Below are positions 1 to 9,417 of a stretch of 64,000 nucleotides of DNA, piece by piece. The notes beneath the pieces were generated by a model. That model made no database searches, had not been told where the DNA came from, and worked only from the letters and a program-made list of their open reading frames with translations. Within the stretch, counting starts at the first letter, position 1, and every line of letters begins with the position of its first letter. Source of the DNA: Planococcus shixiaomingii (GTDB lineage Bacteria > Bacillota > Bacilli > Bacillales_A > Planococcaceae); the NCBI RefSeq assembly GCF_030413615.1, contig NZ_CP129236.1, positions 2,526,001-2,590,000 of the forward strand, given 5' to 3'. The position numbers were made by a program, and so were the translations under genes.

Positions 1-474
<474 letters not shown>

Positions 475-502
475 TTAGTTTTTTTCTGTAAAAGCAGTAA
501 TT

Positions 503-530
503 TCTATATCACTTATTGCAGGAATGGCAA
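503..530 (-). promoter_or_regulatory. Candidate sigma-A promoter for proS
   Basis: On the minus strand TTGCCA (530-525) and TATAGA (508-503) are 16 bases apart, with a TG one base before the -10 box (extended -10). It lies about 50 bases upstream of the proS start. This is pattern matching only. Confidence 0.4.
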
Positions 531-559
531 AGACGCCATTTTCTCGAGCCCTCAACGCT

Positions 560-841
560 TGTCGGGACTGAGAGAGGCGCCTTCGCTTTTGTTTTTGTCT
601 AGCTCCGGCGGCTAGCCCCTCGATGTCGCTTCGGCCTTGCCGCTCATGGCCAGGTGCGCCATGATCTTCAAGTCCTCCAGCGCTTGTCCAGTCTTCAGCG
701 CCTAGCTCTTCGGGTCATAAGCCAGCCTGGCTGTGCGGCAAAGACCGCCGCTTCGCCAGTCAGTCTTATGCCTGTCAGAGCTGAATAGGCACTTAAGCTT
801 TTCTTTTTGTCGGGGCTGTAACAGCCGCCTTCGCTTTTGTT
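560..841. repeat. Intergenic repeat element between rseP and proS
   Basis: This GC-richer, non-coding block is bounded by two direct copies of a 34-base sequence (560-593 and 808-841) that match at about 29 positions and end in GCCTTCGCTTTTGTT. Between them are strings such as CTAGCTCCGGCGGCTAGCCC and CTTCGGGTCATAAG that I associate with a repeat family scattered between genes in Bacillales. Short inverted pieces (CATAAG near 716, CTTATG near 766) suggest folding. No reading frame is convincing. The second direct copy abuts the rseP stop codon. The rest of the 451-843 gap holds only the proS promoter region. Confidence 0.55.
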
Positions 842-843
842 AA

Positions 844-2103
844 TTAAAAGAAGAACCGCTGGATGTCATTCCAAGTGACGACAATCATCAACAGCATGAG
901 AAGCATGATGCCGACGAAATGGACCATTCCTTCTTTTTGGCGGTCCACCGGTTTGCCGCGGACAGCTTCAATCACGAAGAACATAAGCCGTCCGCCATCT
1001 AATGCTGGCAGTGGCAATAAGTTCATGATTCCCAAGTTGATGCTGAGCATTCCAGCCCAGCTCATTAACGTAAAGACGCCATATTTCGCGACTTCTTCCG
1101 TTGTCTTATATATTCCAACTGGTCCCGACAACGCATCAATGGTAAATTGGCCCGTTACGAGCATGCCCAGCAAACGGAAAATTTCCTTGAACCAGAACAC
1201 TGTTTGTTCAGCACCATAGACGAAAGAACCTAAGAAATCTTTTTCAAGCGGGCTCTTGTACAGTACGCCGATCACTCCCACTTTTTCAGGGGATTCTTCC
1301 GAAACTTCCGGAGTAATGGTGAATTCAATCGGTTGTCCGTCGCGATCCACTTCAAATGCCAGCGGATTGCCCGCATTCACTTGAACTGTATTGACCAATT
1401 CATCCCATGAGCCAATTGGCTTGCCATCGATTTCCTTAACCAAGTCGCCGTTTTGCATTCCAGCTTCAGAAGCCGGGCTTTCTTCGGTTACCTGGGTCAC
1501 AACAGGTTCGTATGTTGGAATTCCTTGCATTAAACCAAGAGCTGTAAAGATGAAAAACGCTAAAATGAAATTGAACATCGGACCAGCAAGAATCGTCAAG
1601 AAACGGTGACCGATGCTCTTCGAATCAAATTGGCGGTCGTACGGTGCCAAAATCGATTCTCTGCCGTTTTCTTCAATCACTGCGTCACGAGCAACTTCGA
1701 TTCGAACAAATTTTTCCTCTTCATCGTATCCTTTAATGTAAAGCTCTTTGTCAAGATCCGCTTCTTCCACTTCAAGCAGCAAAATTTCCGGATACATCGT
1801 TTTTTGGTTCATGACCACTTTTTCAGCCATTCCGTCTTTATTCAACAAAATGCCTACACGATGCCCTGCTTGAATTTGAATGGTATCTAAATCTTCACCG
1901 GCCATACGCACATACCCGCCAATTGGCAGTAGACGAAGCGTATAAATCGTTTCACCTTTTGTGATGCCTAAAATTTTCGGACCCATCCCAATTGCAAATT
2001 CCCGGACAAGAATGCCCGCGCGTTTTGCAAAAATGAAATGCCCCAATTCATGGAAAAATACTAAAGCACCGAAAATTATTATAAACGCAATAACTGTTTC
2101 CAT
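844..2103 (-). CDS. rseP: Site-2 intramembrane zinc metalloprotease RseP/RasP
   Basis: An integral membrane protease that cleaves anti-sigma factors and leftover signal peptides within the membrane. The zinc motif HELGH is at residues 18-22 in the first membrane segment, a PDZ domain is around 195-275 (GMQNGDLVKEIDGKPIGSW), and the third zinc ligand lies in NLLPLPALDGG at about 361-371. The length of 419 residues is normal for Bacillales. AAGGATGGG precedes the ATG. It follows dxr by 43 bases on the same strand, so both are probably in one transcript with cdsA and uppS, linking membrane-lipid genes with membrane proteolysis as in other Firmicutes. Confidence 0.95.
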   Translation of the reverse strand: METVIAFIIIFGALVFFHELGHFIFAKRAGILVREFAIGMGPKILGITKGETIYTLRLLPIGGYVRMAGEDLDTIQIQAGHRVGILLNKDGMAEKVVMNQKTMYPEILLLEVEEADLDKELYIKGYDEEEKFVRIEVARDAVIEENGRESILAPYDRQFDSKSIGHRFLTILAGPMFNFILAFFIFTALGLMQGIPTYEPVVTQVTEESPASEAGMQNGDLVKEIDGKPIGSWDELVNTVQVNAGNPLAFEVDRDGQPIEFTITPEVSEESPEKVGVIGVLYKSPLEKDFLGSFVYGAEQTVFWFKEIFRLLGMLVTGQFTIDALSGPVGIYKTTEEVAKYGVFTLMSWAGMLSINLGIMNLLPLPALDGGRLMFFVIEAVRGKPVDRQKEGMVHFVGIMLLMLLMIVVTWNDIQRFFF

Positions 2104-2146
2104 TCGAACCCATCCTTATAAACCAGTTTTCGGTTTTAATCTTTAG

Positions 2147-3292
2147 CTATTTTATCATGTTTTCCACAGATTTTCTTGTTTGGGAATCTACGTGTAAAAT
2201 TGTCTCTAAATCCGGAGAATAAATTGGCGCATGCTCGTTCATTGCCCGCTCAATTAGCTCTTCGATTTGCAAAAACTTGATTTGTTCGTTCAAGAACATC
2301 GCCACAGCCTGTTCATTTGCAGCATTCAAAACCGTAGTCATTGTACCGCCTTCTATACCTGCATCAAAAGCCAATTTTAAAGCACGGAACCGCTCGTAAT
2401 CCATTTCCTGAAAGTGCAGTTTGCCGATTTCAGCCAAATTTAACCGTTTGGCTTCCGGACGCGGCAGTCGTTCCGGGTAGGAAAGGGCATATTGAATCGG
2501 GACACGCATATCAGGCGTTCCAAGCTGTGCCATGACACTCGTATCGTGGAATTCCACCATCGAGTGGATGATGCTTTCCCGGTGCAGCAAAACGTCAATA
2601 TCCTGGTAATCGAAATCAAATAAGATGTGGGCTTCGATCACTTCCAAGCCCTTATTGACCATTGTCGCCGAATCGATGGTGATTTTTGAGCCCATGGACC
2701 AGTTCGGATGGTTAAGTGCGTCTTGAACCGTAACATTTTCGAGTTCAGCACGCGTCCGGTCCCGAAAGCTGCCGCCTGACGCCGTTAAAATCAAACGGCT
2801 TGCTTGCTCTCTTTTTTCCCCGTTCAATGATTGGAACAAAGCGGAGTGCTCGCTATCCACCGGTAAAATGGTGGCACCGTATTGCTTGGCGCTATCCATC
2901 ACAAGGTGGCCAGCTGTCACCAGCGTCTCTTTGTTGGCGATGGCAATGACGCGGCCAAGTTTGATCGCTTCTAACGTCGGTTCTAAACCGACACTGCCGA
3001 TAACAGCATTTACCAAAATATCAGCATCGTATGTAGCAGTATCTATCAGCCCTTGATTGCCAAAAACGACCTCTACAGCCGGAAATTCAGCTTTCAATGC
3101 TTTAGCATCTTCTTCTCGCTGTACACAGACAATTTCCGGATTAAATTCTTGCAAAAACTTTCTTGCGATATCCATATTTTTACCAGCAGAAAATCCGACT
3201 AATTGGAATTCATCTTTATGTTCGCGGATGATATCTGCCGTTTGCACACCGATCGAACCGGTTGCTCCAAGCAAAATAATTTTTTTATACAT
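2147..3292 (-). CDS. dxr: 1-deoxy-D-xylulose 5-phosphate reductoisomerase
   Basis: Dxr converts DXP to 2-C-methyl-D-erythritol 4-phosphate with NADPH, the first committed step of the MEP isoprenoid pathway. The NADPH-binding loop [10 protein letters not shown] is at residues 9-18, the metal and substrate region contains [11 protein letters not shown] (about 144-154) and ASGGSFRD, and the C-terminal part has the [10 protein letters not shown] and NAANE motifs. At 381 residues it matches the family. AGAAAGGGAGC precedes the ATG. It lies 16 bases after cdsA, so the locus makes both the isoprenoid precursor and (through uppS) the undecaprenyl carrier. Confidence 0.96.
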   Translation of the reverse strand: MYKKIILLGATGSIGVQTADIIREHKDEFQLVGFSAGKNMDIARKFLQEFNPEIVCVQREEDAKALKAEFPAVEVVFGNQGLIDTATYDADILVNAVIGSVGLEPTLEAIKLGRVIAIANKETLVTAGHLVMDSAKQYGATILPVDSEHSALFQSLNGEKREQASRLILTASGGSFRDRTRAELENVTVQDALNHPNWSMGSKITIDSATMVNKGLEVIEAHILFDFDYQDIDVLLHRESIIHSMVEFHDTSVMAQLGTPDMRVPIQYALSYPERLPRPEAKRLNLAEIGKLHFQEMDYERFRALKLAFDAGIEGGTMTTVLNAANEQAVAMFLNEQIKFLQIEELIERAMNEHAPIYSPDLETILHVDSQTRKSVENMIK

Positions 3293-3308
3293 TCAACTGC
3301 TCCCTTTC

Positions 3309-4100
3309 TTATATAAAATGCAAAAAGTGAAGTAGCGGCATTACAAACAAAATGCTGTCAAAGCGGTCTAAAATGCCGCCATGCCCAGGAAGTAACTTCC
3401 CTGAATCTTTTACGTTAAAATGCCGTTTTAAAGCTGATTCCACTAAGTCACCCAACTGCCCAAAGATAGAAGCGATAATAGCGACAACAATAAGGATGAG
3501 CATGTGTTTATCCAAATCGATAAAATAATCAAAGATTAAAGCAGCAATAATTGCCCAAAGAATGCCACCCAAAAAGCCCTCTACTGTTTTGTTCGGTGAG
3601 ATTTCCGGCCATAGTTTTCGCTTTCCGTATTTGCGTCCAGTGAAATAAGCACCGGAATCTGTCGCCCATACAAGGATGAAGGCAAAAATTAAGTAAGCAG
3701 CACTCACTTCCACTGTTTCAATCAAATAATAAAAACCAATTCCGACATAAAGAGAACTCATGATTGCGAATGCTGCATCATCAAAGGTAAAATTGTTTTT
3801 CACGATTACGGTATGTATTAAAAGCAGAATTACTGCTAAAAAAGCGAATTCCACTTTAATATAGCCGGTCCATTCATAAATCTGATTGGCCCAGCTATTT
3901 GGCAACATGAAGGCATAAAGTGCAATCAAGGGAATTAGTCCAGGAAGGTTCCAAATGCTGCGGCCCTTCATTTTTAAAAGCTCTTGAAAACCGATTGTTG
4001 CAAGAACATACATCAAAAGAATAAACGGAATGCCGCCAATGAGTACAACCGGGACGAAAAGAGCTGCGGCAATGACCCCCGTTATGATTCGTTCTTTCAA
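3309..4100 (-). CDS. cdsA: Phosphatidate cytidylyltransferase (CDP-diglyceride synthase)
   Basis: CdsA makes CDP-diacylglycerol from phosphatidic acid and CTP in the cytoplasmic membrane, the precursor of bacterial phospholipids. The 263-residue protein has about eight hydrophobic segments and ends with the CDS signature (about 222-248) containing SALKRHFNVKDSGK and the PGHGGILDRFDS core. The start is TTG at 4100, overlapping the uppS stop by four bases (TTGA), with GAGG upstream; no better start is available. The overlap suggests translational coupling to uppS. Confidence 0.95.
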   Translation of the reverse strand: MKERIITGVIAAALFVPVVLIGGIPFILLMYVLATIGFQELLKMKGRSIWNLPGLIPLIALYAFMLPNSWANQIYEWTGYIKVEFAFLAVILLLIHTVIVKNNFTFDDAAFAIMSSLYVGIGFYYLIETVEVSAAYLIFAFILVWATDSGAYFTGRKYGKRKLWPEISPNKTVEGFLGGILWAIIAALIFDYFIDLDKHMLILIVVAIIASIFGQLGDLVESALKRHFNVKDSGKLLPGHGGILDRFDSILFVMPLLHFLHFI

Positions 4101-4888
4101 TTTGCCTCTTCTCCTTTCAACCCTCCATAGCGGCGACTTCGTTTTCGATAATTCTCAATCGCTTCTAGTAAAGAGTCTTCGTTGAAATCTGGCCATAACG
4201 TATCCGTAAACCAAAATTCTGTATATGCCAGCTGCCAAAGCATAAAGTTGCTTAGACGGACTTCACCGCTTGTTCTGATCAACAAATCCGGTTCCGGCAA
4301 TTCTTTCGTCATTAATCCAGCCGATATATGATCTTCTGTAATACTTGATATATCCAACGTTCCTGCTGCTACTTGAGCGGCGATATCTTTTACCGCATCG
4401 ACAATCTCTGAGCGGCTGCCGTAGTTGAGCGCAAAATTCAATACAAGGCCAGTATTGTTTTTGGTCGCTTCTTTCGCTTTTCTCACTGCTTCAAGTGTAT
4501 GGGATGGCAAACTATCATGATAGCCCATCATTTCAACACGAACGTTTTCCTCAACCAATTCTGGCAGAAATGTAGATAAAAATTCTTCAGGCAAACGCAT
4601 CAAAAAATCCACTTCCATTTTAGGGCGCTTCCAGTTCTCGGTTGAAAAAGCGTAAAGCGTCAAGACGCCTACCCCTAAGTCGCTCGCAAGTCTCGTAATT
4701 TTGCGGACGGTCTTCATTCCTTCGTGATGCCCGGCAATTCGTGGGAGCGAACGCTTTTTAGCCCATCGTCCGTTGCCATCCATGATAATTGCGATATGGG
4801 CTGGAATTCCTTCACTTGAAATAGAAACTGCAGGGTCCCTAGTTTCGATAGAAGAATCCGCCATTCGTTTTATTAGTTTATTGAACAT
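4097..4888 (-). CDS. uppS: Undecaprenyl pyrophosphate synthase
   Basis: UppS condenses isopentenyl diphosphate units on farnesyl diphosphate in cis to give the C55 carrier for peptidoglycan and wall polymers. HIAIIMDGNGRWAKKR with the catalytic Asp37 lies at about 31-46, and the C-terminal substrate signature DLLIRTSGEVRLSNF is at about 200-214. The 263 residues include a short N-terminal extension typical of Bacillales. GGTGGAGG precedes the ATG. It is the first gene after the frr terminator and probably heads the uppS-cdsA-dxr-rseP transcript, although I could not identify a convincing promoter in the 100 bases upstream. Confidence 0.96.
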   Translation of the reverse strand: MFNKLIKRMADSSIETRDPAVSISSEGIPAHIAIIMDGNGRWAKKRSLPRIAGHHEGMKTVRKITRLASDLGVGVLTLYAFSTENWKRPKMEVDFLMRLPEEFLSTFLPELVEENVRVEMMGYHDSLPSHTLEAVRKAKEATKNNTGLVLNFALNYGSRSEIVDAVKDIAAQVAAGTLDISSITEDHISAGLMTKELPEPDLLIRTSGEVRLSNFMLWQLAYTEFWFTDTLWPDFNEDSLLEAIENYRKRSRRYGGLKGEEAN

Positions 4889-4990
4889 AATTAATCCTCC
4901 ACCTATTACAAATCGGCATGTCTATTGCTTATCATATCAAAAAAAATGGTATTGTGCGCTTTCTTTAACGATACTCATTTTTTTTGACAT

Positions 4991-5020
4991 GAAAAAGCGT
5001 CCTGTATTACAGGACGCTTC
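4991..5020 (-). terminator. Rho-independent terminator after frr
   Basis: On the minus strand the arms AAGCGTCCTGT and ACAGGACGCTT pair perfectly and are followed by TTTTT. It sits 20 bases after the frr stop and separates the tsf-pyrH-frr block from uppS. Confidence 0.9.
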
Positions 5021-5039
5021 ACAATCATCGAAGTTCGCT

Positions 5040-5597
5040 TTATACTTCCATAATTTCTTTTTCTTTTCCTTTTGCAAGGTCATCGATTTTCGCAATGTTG
5101 GAGTCAGTCAATTTTTGCACTTCATCCGAATAGCTGCGAAGATCGTCTACTGTAATTTCGCTTTTTTTCTCAAGCTTTTTGAATTCGTCGTTAGCGTCAC
5201 GGCGAATGTTGCGGATGCCGACTTTCGCTTCTTCCGCTTCTTTTTTCACTTGTTTAACCAAGTCTTTTCTGCGTTCTTCCGTCAAAGCTGGAACCGCCAA
5301 GCGAATGACTGAACCATCGTTTGATGGGCTCAATCCCAAATCAGACTTTAGAATCGCTTTTTCGATATCTCCAAGAACGGATTTATCATAAGGCTGGATC
5401 ATGATCAAGCGGGCTTCAGGAATCGAAATTCCTGCCACTTGGTTAACCGGAGTTGGTGCTCCGTAGTAATCGATTGACAATTTATCTAAAATTGCAGGTG
5501 TTGCACGTCCTGCGCGGATTGAAGATAGGTCGCGCGAAAACGCTTGGATTGCATTATTCATTTTTTGTTCCGTTTCACTCATCACAGATTTCGGCAT
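5040..5597 (-). CDS. frr: Ribosome recycling factor
   Basis: RRF splits post-termination ribosomes together with EF-G. The 185-residue sequence has the usual two-domain pattern: the helical core contains [21 protein letters not shown] (about 26-46), the inserted domain has [13 protein letters not shown], and the C-terminal helix has [23 protein letters not shown]. The start ATG at 5597 shares one base with the pyrH stop (TAATG), so the two genes are translationally coupled, and a strong terminator follows. Confidence 0.97.
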   Translation of the reverse strand: MPKSVMSETEQKMNNAIQAFSRDLSSIRAGRATPAILDKLSIDYYGAPTPVNQVAGISIPEARLIMIQPYDKSVLGDIEKAILKSDLGLSPSNDGSVIRLAVPALTEERRKDLVKQVKKEAEEAKVGIRNIRRDANDEFKKLEKKSEITVDDLRSYSDEVQKLTDSNIAKIDDLAKGKEKEIMEV

Positions 5598-6322
5598 TAT
5601 ATCGTTCTCCTCACTACAGTCCCGATTTTTTCACCGAGGACAGCACGTTTTATGTTTCCATTTTCCATAATTGAGAATACTACGAGTGGAATGTCGTTGT
5701 CCATACATAATGTGGAAGCAGTTGAATCCATTACTTGCAAGCCTTGTTGAATCACTTCAAAATAAGATAGCTCTTCGTATTTGACTGCAGTAGAATCTGT
5801 TTTTGGATCAGCTGAATAAACGCCATCCACATTGTTTTTCGCCATCAAGATGACATCTGCTTCAATTTCCGCGGCCCGAAGTGCTGCTGTCGTATCTGTA
5901 GAAAAATACGGGTTACCCGTTCCGGCTGCAAAAATAACAACGCGTTTTTTCTCCAAATGGCGAATCGCTCTTCTCCGAATATACGGTTCAGCAACTTGGC
6001 GCATTTCAATAGAAGAAAGTACACGGCTTTCAACGCCTTGCTTCTCCAATGAATCTTGAAGGGCAAGTGAGTTCATGACGGTTGCCAGCATCCCCATGTA
6101 ATCAGCAGTAGCACGGTCCATACCCATTTCCGAACCGATTTTGCCTCTCCAAATATTTCCTCCGCCAACGACCACGGCAACTTCAACACCGAGTTCGACA
6201 ACTTCTTTTACTTGGTTTGCTACTGATTTAATGATTTCGGGGGATAAACCGAAACCTTTTTCCCCTGCCATCGCTTCTCCGCTTAGTTTTAGTACAATGC
6301 GTTTATATTGTTGAACACTCAT
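5597..6322 (-). CDS. pyrH: UMP kinase
   Basis: PyrH phosphorylates UMP to UDP with ATP. It belongs to the amino-acid kinase fold. The N-terminal [19 protein letters not shown] (about 7-25) forms the phosphate loop, GGGNIWRG is at about 53-60, and the C-terminal half has the uridylate-binding region [18 protein letters not shown] (about 133-150). Its 241 residues are typical. CGGAGGAG precedes the ATG. It lies between tsf and frr, the conserved tsf-pyrH-frr order. Confidence 0.97.
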   Translation of the reverse strand: MSVQQYKRIVLKLSGEAMAGEKGFGLSPEIIKSVANQVKEVVELGVEVAVVVGGGNIWRGKIGSEMGMDRATADYMGMLATVMNSLALQDSLEKQGVESRVLSSIEMRQVAEPYIRRRAIRHLEKKRVVIFAAGTGNPYFSTDTTAALRAAEIEADVILMAKNNVDGVYSADPKTDSTAVKYEELSYFEVIQQGLQVMDSTASTLCMDNDIPLVVFSIMENGNIKRAVLGEKIGTVVRRTI

Positions 6323-6346
6323 CGGTCTCCTCCGTTACACTTTTAT

Positions 6347-6382
6347 TGAAAAACAGGGAACACCTTTCAGTGTTCCCTGGGA
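6347..6382 (-). terminator. Terminator between tsf and pyrH
   Basis: Minus-strand arms CAGGGAACAC and GTGTTCCCTG flank a six-base loop and are followed by TTTTTC. It probably reduces rather than abolishes read-through into pyrH, since no clear separate promoter for pyrH is visible. Confidence 0.85.
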
Positions 6383-6398
6383 AAATCATATGAAACTA

Positions 6399-7286
6399 TT
6401 AGTTCCCTTTGTTAACTTGGCTCATAACTTCGTCAGCAAAGTTATCAACGCGTTTTTCGATTCCTTCGCCAACTTCATAACGAGTGAATCCTTTTACAGT
6501 TCCGCCAGTTGATGCTGCAAAGTCACGAACTTTTTGATCTGAGTTTTTAACGAAAGATTGGTCCAACAAGCAAACGTCTTCGAAGAATTTGCCAAGGCGG
6601 CCTTCAACCATTTTCGCTACGATGTTTTCTGGTTTGCCTTCGTTCAACGCTTGTTCAGTCAAGACTTTGCGCTCGCGGTCTACTTCTTCAGCAGAAACTT
6701 CTTCGCGTGACACATATTTAGGGTTTAAAGCTGCAATGTGCATCGCGATGTCGCGAGCAGCATCTGTATCTGTAGAATTTTCAAGTTCAACTAGAACCGC
6801 AATTCTGCCGCCCATGTGCAGGTAAGGACCGAAAGCGTCGTTATCTGTTTTCGTGCGGATTTCAAAGCGGCGCAAAGTGATTTTTTCACCAATTTTAGCG
6901 ATTGCGTTTGAGATATGATCTGCAACAGACAAACCGTTAGACATAGTAGAAGCAGTAGCTTCTTCGATTGTAGCCGGTTTAACTGACAACAAGTGCTCGC
7001 CCAATTCTTTTACAAGTGTTTGGAAGCCTTCGTTTTTCGCAACAAAGTCTGTTTCAGCGTTTACTTCATAAATTACTGCCTCGTTGCCTTGAACTAGAAC
7101 TGCAGTAGTTCCGTCCGCTGCAATGCGGTCTGCTTTTTTAGAAGCGCTAGAAAGACCTTTTTCACGCAAGAAGTCCATTGCCGCTTCGATATCGCCATTA
7201 GTTTCCACTAATGCTTTTTTGCAATCCATCATACCTGCGCCGGTTTTTTCGCGCAATTCTTTTACCATTTGTGCTGTAACTGCCAT
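6399..7286 (-). CDS. tsf: Elongation factor Ts
   Basis: EF-Ts recycles EF-Tu by exchanging GDP for GTP. The N-terminal UBA-like domain has [20 protein letters not shown] (about 8-27), followed by the core contact motif [16 protein letters not shown] (about 77-92). At 295 residues the length is normal. AAGGAGG lies upstream of the ATG. It follows rpsB by 87 bases with a hairpin terminator between them, the standard rpsB-tsf pairing. Confidence 0.97.
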   Translation of the reverse strand: MAVTAQMVKELREKTGAGMMDCKKALVETNGDIEAAMDFLREKGLSSASKKADRIAADGTTAVLVQGNEAVIYEVNAETDFVAKNEGFQTLVKELGEHLLSVKPATIEEATASTMSNGLSVADHISNAIAKIGEKITLRRFEIRTKTDNDAFGPYLHMGGRIAVLVELENSTDTDAARDIAMHIAALNPKYVSREEVSAEEVDRERKVLTEQALNEGKPENIVAKMVEGRLGKFFEDVCLLDQSFVKNSDQKVRDFAASTGGTVKGFTRYEVGEGIEKRVDNFADEVMSQVNKGN

Positions 7287-7321
7287 GATTAAATTCCTCC
7301 TTAAGATATCTATAACTTCTC

Positions 7322-7360
7322 AAAAAAAGGTGATAAGTGGGTTTGGCCGCTTATCACCTG
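7322..7360 (-). terminator. Terminator (attenuator) between rpsB and tsf
   Basis: Minus-strand arms AGGTGATAAG and CTTATCACCT with a 12-base loop are followed by seven Ts. It presumably lowers tsf transcription relative to rpsB. Confidence 0.85.
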
Positions 7361-7373
7361 TCATACTTGTGAA

Positions 7374-8090
7374 TTACTCAGCAGATTCTGCTGCTACTTC
7401 TTCGTCTTCTTCAGGTTTTGACTCAAGCAAAGCATCAGCCATTTTACCAGTCAAAAGTTTAACCGCACGGATTGCATCGTCGTTTGCAGGAATTACATAA
7501 TCGATTTCATCCGGATCACAGTTTGTATCAACGATACCTACGATTGGAATATTCAATTTCATAGCTTCTGCTACTGCAATGCGTTCTTTGCGTGGGTCAA
7601 CTACGAACATAACGTCCGGAAGTGAACTCATGTCACGGATACCGCCAAGGAATTTAACAAGGCGTTCGTGTTGTTTCTTCAATTGAACAACTTCTTTTTT
7701 CGGTAGAACGTCAAACGTTCCATCTTCTTCCATGCGCTCGATTTGTTTCAAACGGTTCACACGTTTTTGGATTGTACCGAAGTTAGTAAGTGTTCCACCC
7801 AACCAACGTTGGTTGATGTAGTAGTTGCCAGAACGCTCTGCTTCTTCTTTGATCGCGTCTTGAGCTTGTTTTTTCGTTCCTACGAATAGTACTTTACCGC
7901 CTTCTTCGCCCACTTGCTTCATGAAGTTATAAGCTTCCTCAAGTTTACGGACTGTTTTCTGAAGATCGATAATGTAGATACCGTTACGTTCAACGAAAAT
8001 GTATTTTTTCATTTTCGGGTTCCAACGGCGAGTCTGGTGGCCAAAGTGTACACCAGCTTCAAGCAATTGTTTCATTGAAATTACTGACAT
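7374..8090 (-). CDS. rpsB: 30S ribosomal protein S2
   Basis: S2 is a structural protein of the small subunit. The 238-residue product opens [20 protein letters not shown] and contains both S2 signatures: [20 protein letters not shown], and the [13 protein letters not shown] region. The ATG at 8090 is preceded by AGGAGG at ideal spacing; an in-frame ATG at 8132 would add 14 residues but lacks family support. Unlike Bacillus subtilis, no flagellar genes lie between this gene and codY. Confidence 0.97.
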   Translation of the reverse strand: MSVISMKQLLEAGVHFGHQTRRWNPKMKKYIFVERNGIYIIDLQKTVRKLEEAYNFMKQVGEEGGKVLFVGTKKQAQDAIKEEAERSGNYYINQRWLGGTLTNFGTIQKRVNRLKQIERMEEDGTFDVLPKKEVVQLKKQHERLVKFLGGIRDMSSLPDVMFVVDPRKERIAVAEAMKLNIPIVGIVDTNCDPDEIDYVIPANDDAIRAVKLLTGKMADALLESKPEEDEEVAAESAE

Positions 8091-8203
8091 TTGTGTTTCC
8101 TCCTGATAGGTTGTATTTTTATTCCTCCGCATCCTTCACTTTTGAACCGTTACCCTAATGGGCACCTGCGGAACAAATCCGAATGCGTGTGTATTTAACA
8201 CCA
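8091..8203 (-). promoter_or_regulatory. rpsB 5' leader, possibly structured
   Basis: The stretch between the predicted transcript start and the rpsB ATG is about 110 bases. TCCGCA (8168-8173 region) can pair with TGCGGA near 8127-8132, enclosing a CCC-ATTA-GGG mini-hairpin. This could be an S2 autoregulatory leader, but I do not recognise a known motif and the assignment is inference. Confidence 0.25.
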
Positions 8204-8209
8204 TTTGAA

Positions 8210-8239
8210 ATTATAACATGCTGCGCTCGCCTACCGCAA
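8210..8239 (-). promoter_or_regulatory. Promoter for rpsB
   Basis: Minus-strand TATAAT (8215-8210) preceded by TG plus one base (extended -10), with TTGCGG (8239-8234) 18 bases upstream. It is well placed to drive rpsB-tsf-pyrH-frr. Confidence 0.6.
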
Positions 8240-8512
8240 CAAGTTTCTCTTTTTAATTTTCTTTTTAAATTAATGGCCGATTATATTTCAAAATTGGTAT
8301 TCCGCAAAACGACTGTGAGGTTTAAACCAAAGGAGTTCGGGTCGCACCTTTCCGACAAAGCACGTAGCTTCGCAACGCGCTTTCGTGTCTCCAAACTAGC
8401 GATGCAGAAACTTAGACTGAGACAGGTGCATTGAGTGATGCAACTTGAAAACTAAGCCATACACGGCGAGAGCGTCCGTTCGAAACAACCGGCTACTTCT
8501 TTATCAACAAAT
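8240..8512. other. Non-coding spacer between codY terminator and rpsB promoter
   Basis: About 270 bases with no supported gene on either strand. It contains TATTCCGCAAAAC (8298-8310), also found at the ends of palindromic elements near 31.5 and 41.7 kb, and a small palindrome TGCAT-TGAGTG-ATGCA near 8427-8442. In Bacillus subtilis the whole flagellar/chemotaxis operon occupies this interval; I could read no flagellar remnant here. Confidence 0.4.
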
Positions 8513-8544
8513 AAAAAAAAGCACTGGATTTGATCCGGCGCTTT
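8513..8544 (-). terminator. Terminator after codY
   Basis: Minus strand: AAAGCGCCGGAT, a three-base loop and ATCCAGTGCTTT (one mismatch and one G-T pair) followed by a run of Ts. It ends the codVWXY-type transcript. Confidence 0.85.
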
Positions 8545-8553
8545 CATTCTTGT

Positions 8554-9333
8554 TTAGTTCATTTTCAATTGTTCTAGTTCTGCAAGGAATTTTGTGTTCA
8601 ATACTTTGATGTACGTTCCTTTCATTCCTAGAGAACGTGATTCGATTACGCCAGCACTTTCTAGTTTACGAAGTGCGTTAACGATAACTGAACGAGTGAT
8701 TCCCACGCGGTCAGCGATTTTTGAAGCGACTAGCAAGCCTTCGTTGCCGTCAAGTTCTTCAAAAATGTGTTCGATCGCTTCAAGCTCGCTGTATGAAAGT
8801 GACGAAATCGCCATTTGAACAACAGCTTTGCTGCGCGCTTCTTCTTCGATGCGGTCGCCTTTTTCACGAAGGATTTCCATCCCTACAACTGTTGCACCGT
8901 ATTCACCCAAGATCAAGTCATCGTCTTGGAATTCGTGATCAACACGGCCAAGAAGAAGAGTTCCTAAGCGTTCTCCGCCACCAATGATTGGAACGATTGT
9001 AGTCAAACCTTTTTCGAACAGTTCACGTTCTTCCACAGGGAAAATCGTATGCTCGCTGTTTACGTCCAAGTTAGCAGAAGTTTCGCTGATGTTTGAAAGG
9101 TTTTGTGTATACTCCAAAGGAAATTGGCGTTCTTCCAACATTCCTTTCATACGTTCGTTTTCGATTTGCTGGTTGATTGCGAAACCAAGCAATTTACCTT
9201 TACGGCTTACGACGAAAGCGTTGCACTCGATTACTTCGCTTAATGTTTCTGCCATGTCCTTAAAGTTAACCGGTTTTCCTGCCGCTGCTTGCAGCATAGA
9301 GTTGATGCGTCTTGTTTTTTCCAATAAATTCAT
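8554..9333 (-). CDS. codY: GTP- and branched-chain-amino-acid-sensing repressor CodY
   Basis: CodY represses nutrient-limitation genes when GTP and isoleucine/leucine/valine are abundant. The N-terminal half (about 1-155) is the GAF ligand domain, beginning [20 protein letters not shown]; the C-terminal winged helix-turn-helix (about 200-245) contains [20 protein letters not shown], the highly conserved recognition helix. Length 259 is exact for the family. AGGAGG precedes the ATG. It is downstream of xerC-hslV-hslU, as in the Bacillus codVWXY operon, with an 84-base gap that may carry an internal promoter or operator. Confidence 0.97.
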   Translation of the reverse strand: MNLLEKTRRINSMLQAAAGKPVNFKDMAETLSEVIECNAFVVSRKGKLLGFAINQQIENERMKGMLEERQFPLEYTQNLSNISETSANLDVNSEHTIFPVEERELFEKGLTTIVPIIGGGERLGTLLLGRVDHEFQDDDLILGEYGATVVGMEILREKGDRIEEEARSKAVVQMAISSLSYSELEAIEHIFEELDGNEGLLVASKIADRVGITRSVIVNALRKLESAGVIESRSLGMKGTYIKVLNTKFLAELEQLKMN

Positions 9334-9370
9334 TTAATGAACCTCCTACATATTTACACCGTATTTATTC

Positions 9371-9385
9371 AATATTCTAAAGGTT
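9371..9385 (-). promoter_or_regulatory. Possible CodY box upstream of codY
   Basis: The 15-mer AACCTTTAGAATATT agrees with the CodY consensus AATTTTCWGAAAATT at 11 of 15 positions and lies 38 bases upstream of the codY start. Chance matches at this level are common in AT-rich DNA. Confidence 0.25.
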
Positions 9386-9417
9386 TTTAATCTTTAATGA
9401 TACTATTCTGGCTCACA

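Noticed and set aside
560..841. Possible insertion sequence or MITE between rseP and proS
   Set aside because: The ends are direct rather than inverted repeats and no transposase or target duplication is visible, so only a repeat was called.
4773..5312. Open frame of 179 codons on the plus strand across uppS-frr
   Set aside because: It runs through two conserved genes and the frr terminator, with no ribosome site and a low-complexity Phe/Ser composition.
8183..8434. Plus-strand frame of 83 codons in the codY-rpsB spacer
   Set aside because: It overlaps the rpsB promoter and the repeat-end motif, has no ribosome site, and the residues match no flagellar or other family I know.
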